Positions 6,771 through 7,512 of a stretch of 7,512 nt of DNA are shown here, piece after piece. The notes under the pieces were generated by a model. That model was not told the DNA's origin. It made no database searches and saw only the letters and a list, made by a program, of their open reading frames with translations. Location of the stretch: contig JAISJA010000074.1 of the NCBI GenBank assembly GCA_031261765.1, forward strand, positions 1 to 7,512. Direction: 5' to 3'. Made by a program: the position numbers and the translations under genes. Source of the stretch: Coriobacteriales bacterium (GTDB lineage Bacteria; Actinomycetota; Coriobacteriia; Coriobacteriales; UBA8131). Every line of letters starts with the position of its first letter. Position 1 is the stretch's first letter.

Positions 6771-7376
6771 ATGGCACAGAATCTAGCTATACAGAAGGCA
6801 CTTGATGAGTTCGCACGCTTGCCGGGCATAGGCCCGAAGAGCGCGCAGCGAATAGTATATTGGCTGCTTAACGCAGAGGGCTCAGACGCGCACAGGCTGG
6901 CCGACGCCATTGTGGAGGTCAAGGACACCGTGCACTTCTGCAAACGCTGCTACAATTACGCGACCGAGGACCTATGCAATATATGCCAGGACGCGGACCT
7001 TGGCAAACGCGACGGTACGCAGATATGCGTGGTAAGCGAACCACGCGACATAACCGCTATAGAGCGCACCAGCGAGTTCCGCGGCGTGTACCACGTGCTT
7101 GGCGGCGCTATATCTCCCATAGACGGTATAGGCCCGGACGATCTGACGATAAAAGCACTGCTTACGCGATTAAACGACACGAGCGTAACGGAAGTCTTGT
7201 TAGCCACTAACCCAAACGTGGAGGGCGAGACGACGGCCGTTTACCTGTCAAGATTGATAAAGCCGCTTGGAGTGCGCACGACGCGCCTCGCAAGCGGCTT
7301 ACCTGTTGGCGGCGAACTTGAGTTCGCCGATGAAGTTACCCTGGGACGTGCTATAGAAAGCCGTACCGAGCTTTAA
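6771..7376 (+). CDS. recR: Recombination mediator protein RecR
   Basis: RecR works with RecO (and RecF) to load RecA on single-stranded DNA at gaps. The 201 residues match the usual length (about 200). Domains in order: helix-hairpin-helix FARLPGIGPKSAQRIVYWLL (14-33), zinc finger with C57, C60, C69 and C72, Toprim domain with ICVVSEPRDITAIE (85-98, acidic E90) and LLATNPNVEGETTA (143-156), and the C-terminal Walker-B-like segment ASGLPVGGELEFADEVTLGR (174-193). All key residues are present, so it should be functional. The ATG is 3 nt after the ybaB stop without a clear ribosome binding site, so translation is probably coupled to ybaB. It is the last gene of the visible operon; no terminator with a T-run follows before the window end. 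Confidence 0.97.
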   Translation: MAQNLAIQKALDEFARLPGIGPKSAQRIVYWLLNAEGSDAHRLADAIVEVKDTVHFCKRCYNYATEDLCNICQDADLGKRDGTQICVVSEPRDITAIERTSEFRGVYHVLGGAISPIDGIGPDDLTIKALLTRLNDTSVTEVLLATNPNVEGETTAVYLSRLIKPLGVRTTRLASGLPVGGELEFADEVTLGRAIESRTEL

Positions 7377-7398
7377 TCATCATCCGAAATCCCATTCT

Positions 7399-7495
7399 AC
7401 GTCATCCCGGGCTTGACCCGGGATCCATGCATATACACATGGTGGTCGGCGCCATGCGCCGACCACCAGGATTCCGGCTTTCGCCGGAAAGACGT
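7399..7495. repeat. Composite palindromic intergenic repeat with three nested hairpins
   Basis: A 97-bp block starting 22 bp after recR. It is bounded by a short inverted repeat, ACGTC (7399-7403) and GACGT (7491-7495). Inside are three perfect stem-loops: ATCCCGGG/CCCGGGAT with 5-nt loop (7404-7424), a 13-bp stem with 3-nt loop (7440-7468), and TTCCGGC/GCCGGAA with 4-nt loop (7472-7489). A short CCATG/CATGG pair (7425-7429, 7438-7442) links the first two. The flanking halves (GTCATCCCGGGCTTGACCCG, and ATTCCGGCTTTCGCCGGAA) resemble short palindromes scattered between genes in many bacteria, as I recall them. No coding potential seen. A REP/MITE-like dispersed element is likely; copy number cannot be judged from one window. 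The remaining bases 7496-7512 show nothing. Confidence 0.7.
7440..7468. repeat. Perfect 13-bp stem, 3-nt loop hairpin
   Basis: TGGTGGTCGGCGC, loop CAT, then its exact reverse complement. It is the most stable structure in the window and lies at the centre of the composite repeat. No T-run follows on either strand, so it is not a classical intrinsic terminator. It could still stabilise the 3' end of the operon mRNA. Confidence 0.8.
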
Positions 7496-7512
7496 TCAGC
7501 GTGTAGCTCTTA

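Noticed and set aside
6056..6943. Antisense open frame of 295 codons on the minus strand across the dnaX end, ybaB and recR
   Set aside because: It runs opposite three well-identified genes, crosses their boundaries, has Ser/Ala-rich shadow composition and no recognisable domain.
7404..7489. The three hairpins after recR as an intrinsic terminator
   Set aside because: None is followed by a T-run on either strand; a repeat element explains them better, though mRNA stabilisation remains possible.
1..7512. CRISPR array, prophage, toxin-antitoxin or defence genes
   Set aside because: No regularly spaced repeats and no such genes are seen; every substantial plus or minus strand gene has a housekeeping or envelope assignment.

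Overview
The window looks like chromosomal DNA from an actinobacterium, most likely class Coriobacteriia. The basis is inference from protein style and gene order: the PcrA N-terminus (MPIDLSALNP, GMWVSTFHAACVRMLR, YDDDDSKRL), a DnaX with a DGTCEAC zinc-loop variant and an FEEV C-terminus, and the run phosphohexomutase-dnaX-ybaB-recR. GC content looks moderate (mid-50s percent by eye), yet isoleucine is encoded overwhelmingly by ATA, which is unusual. I cannot name a genus.

Layout. Positions 1-1673 (minus strand) carry the first 558 codons of a PcrA/UvrD-type helicase gene whose 3' part lies outside the window. A 90-bp divergent intergenic region (1674-1763) holds candidate promoters for both directions. 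On the plus strand a tight run of five genes follows: an exported bactofilin-like membrane protein (1764-3005), an alpha-D-phosphohexomutase (3002-4492, GTG start overlapping the previous stop), dnaX (4494-6434, 1-nt gap), ybaB (6456-6767, 21-nt gap, strong ribosome binding site) and recR (6771-7376, 3-nt gap). The spacing suggests one operon. After recR there is no gene; 7399-7495 is a composite of three perfect hairpins bounded by a short inverted repeat, and the last 17 bases show nothing.

How the genes fit together. dnaX-ybaB-recR is a widely conserved replication and repair cluster: clamp loader subunit, nucleoid-associated protein and recombination mediator. The divergent pcrA helicase also serves repair and replication. 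The two upstream genes (an envelope beta-helix protein and a sugar-phosphate mutase) probably serve cell-surface synthesis and are tied to the cluster by overlap and transcription rather than by function.

No wholly new multi-gene system is visible. The items most worth a second look are the palindromic composite repeat after recR, the strong ATA bias, the exported bactofilin-like protein, and two DnaX features: a non-canonical zinc site, and a Lys-codon run whose -1 frame hits a stop almost at once.
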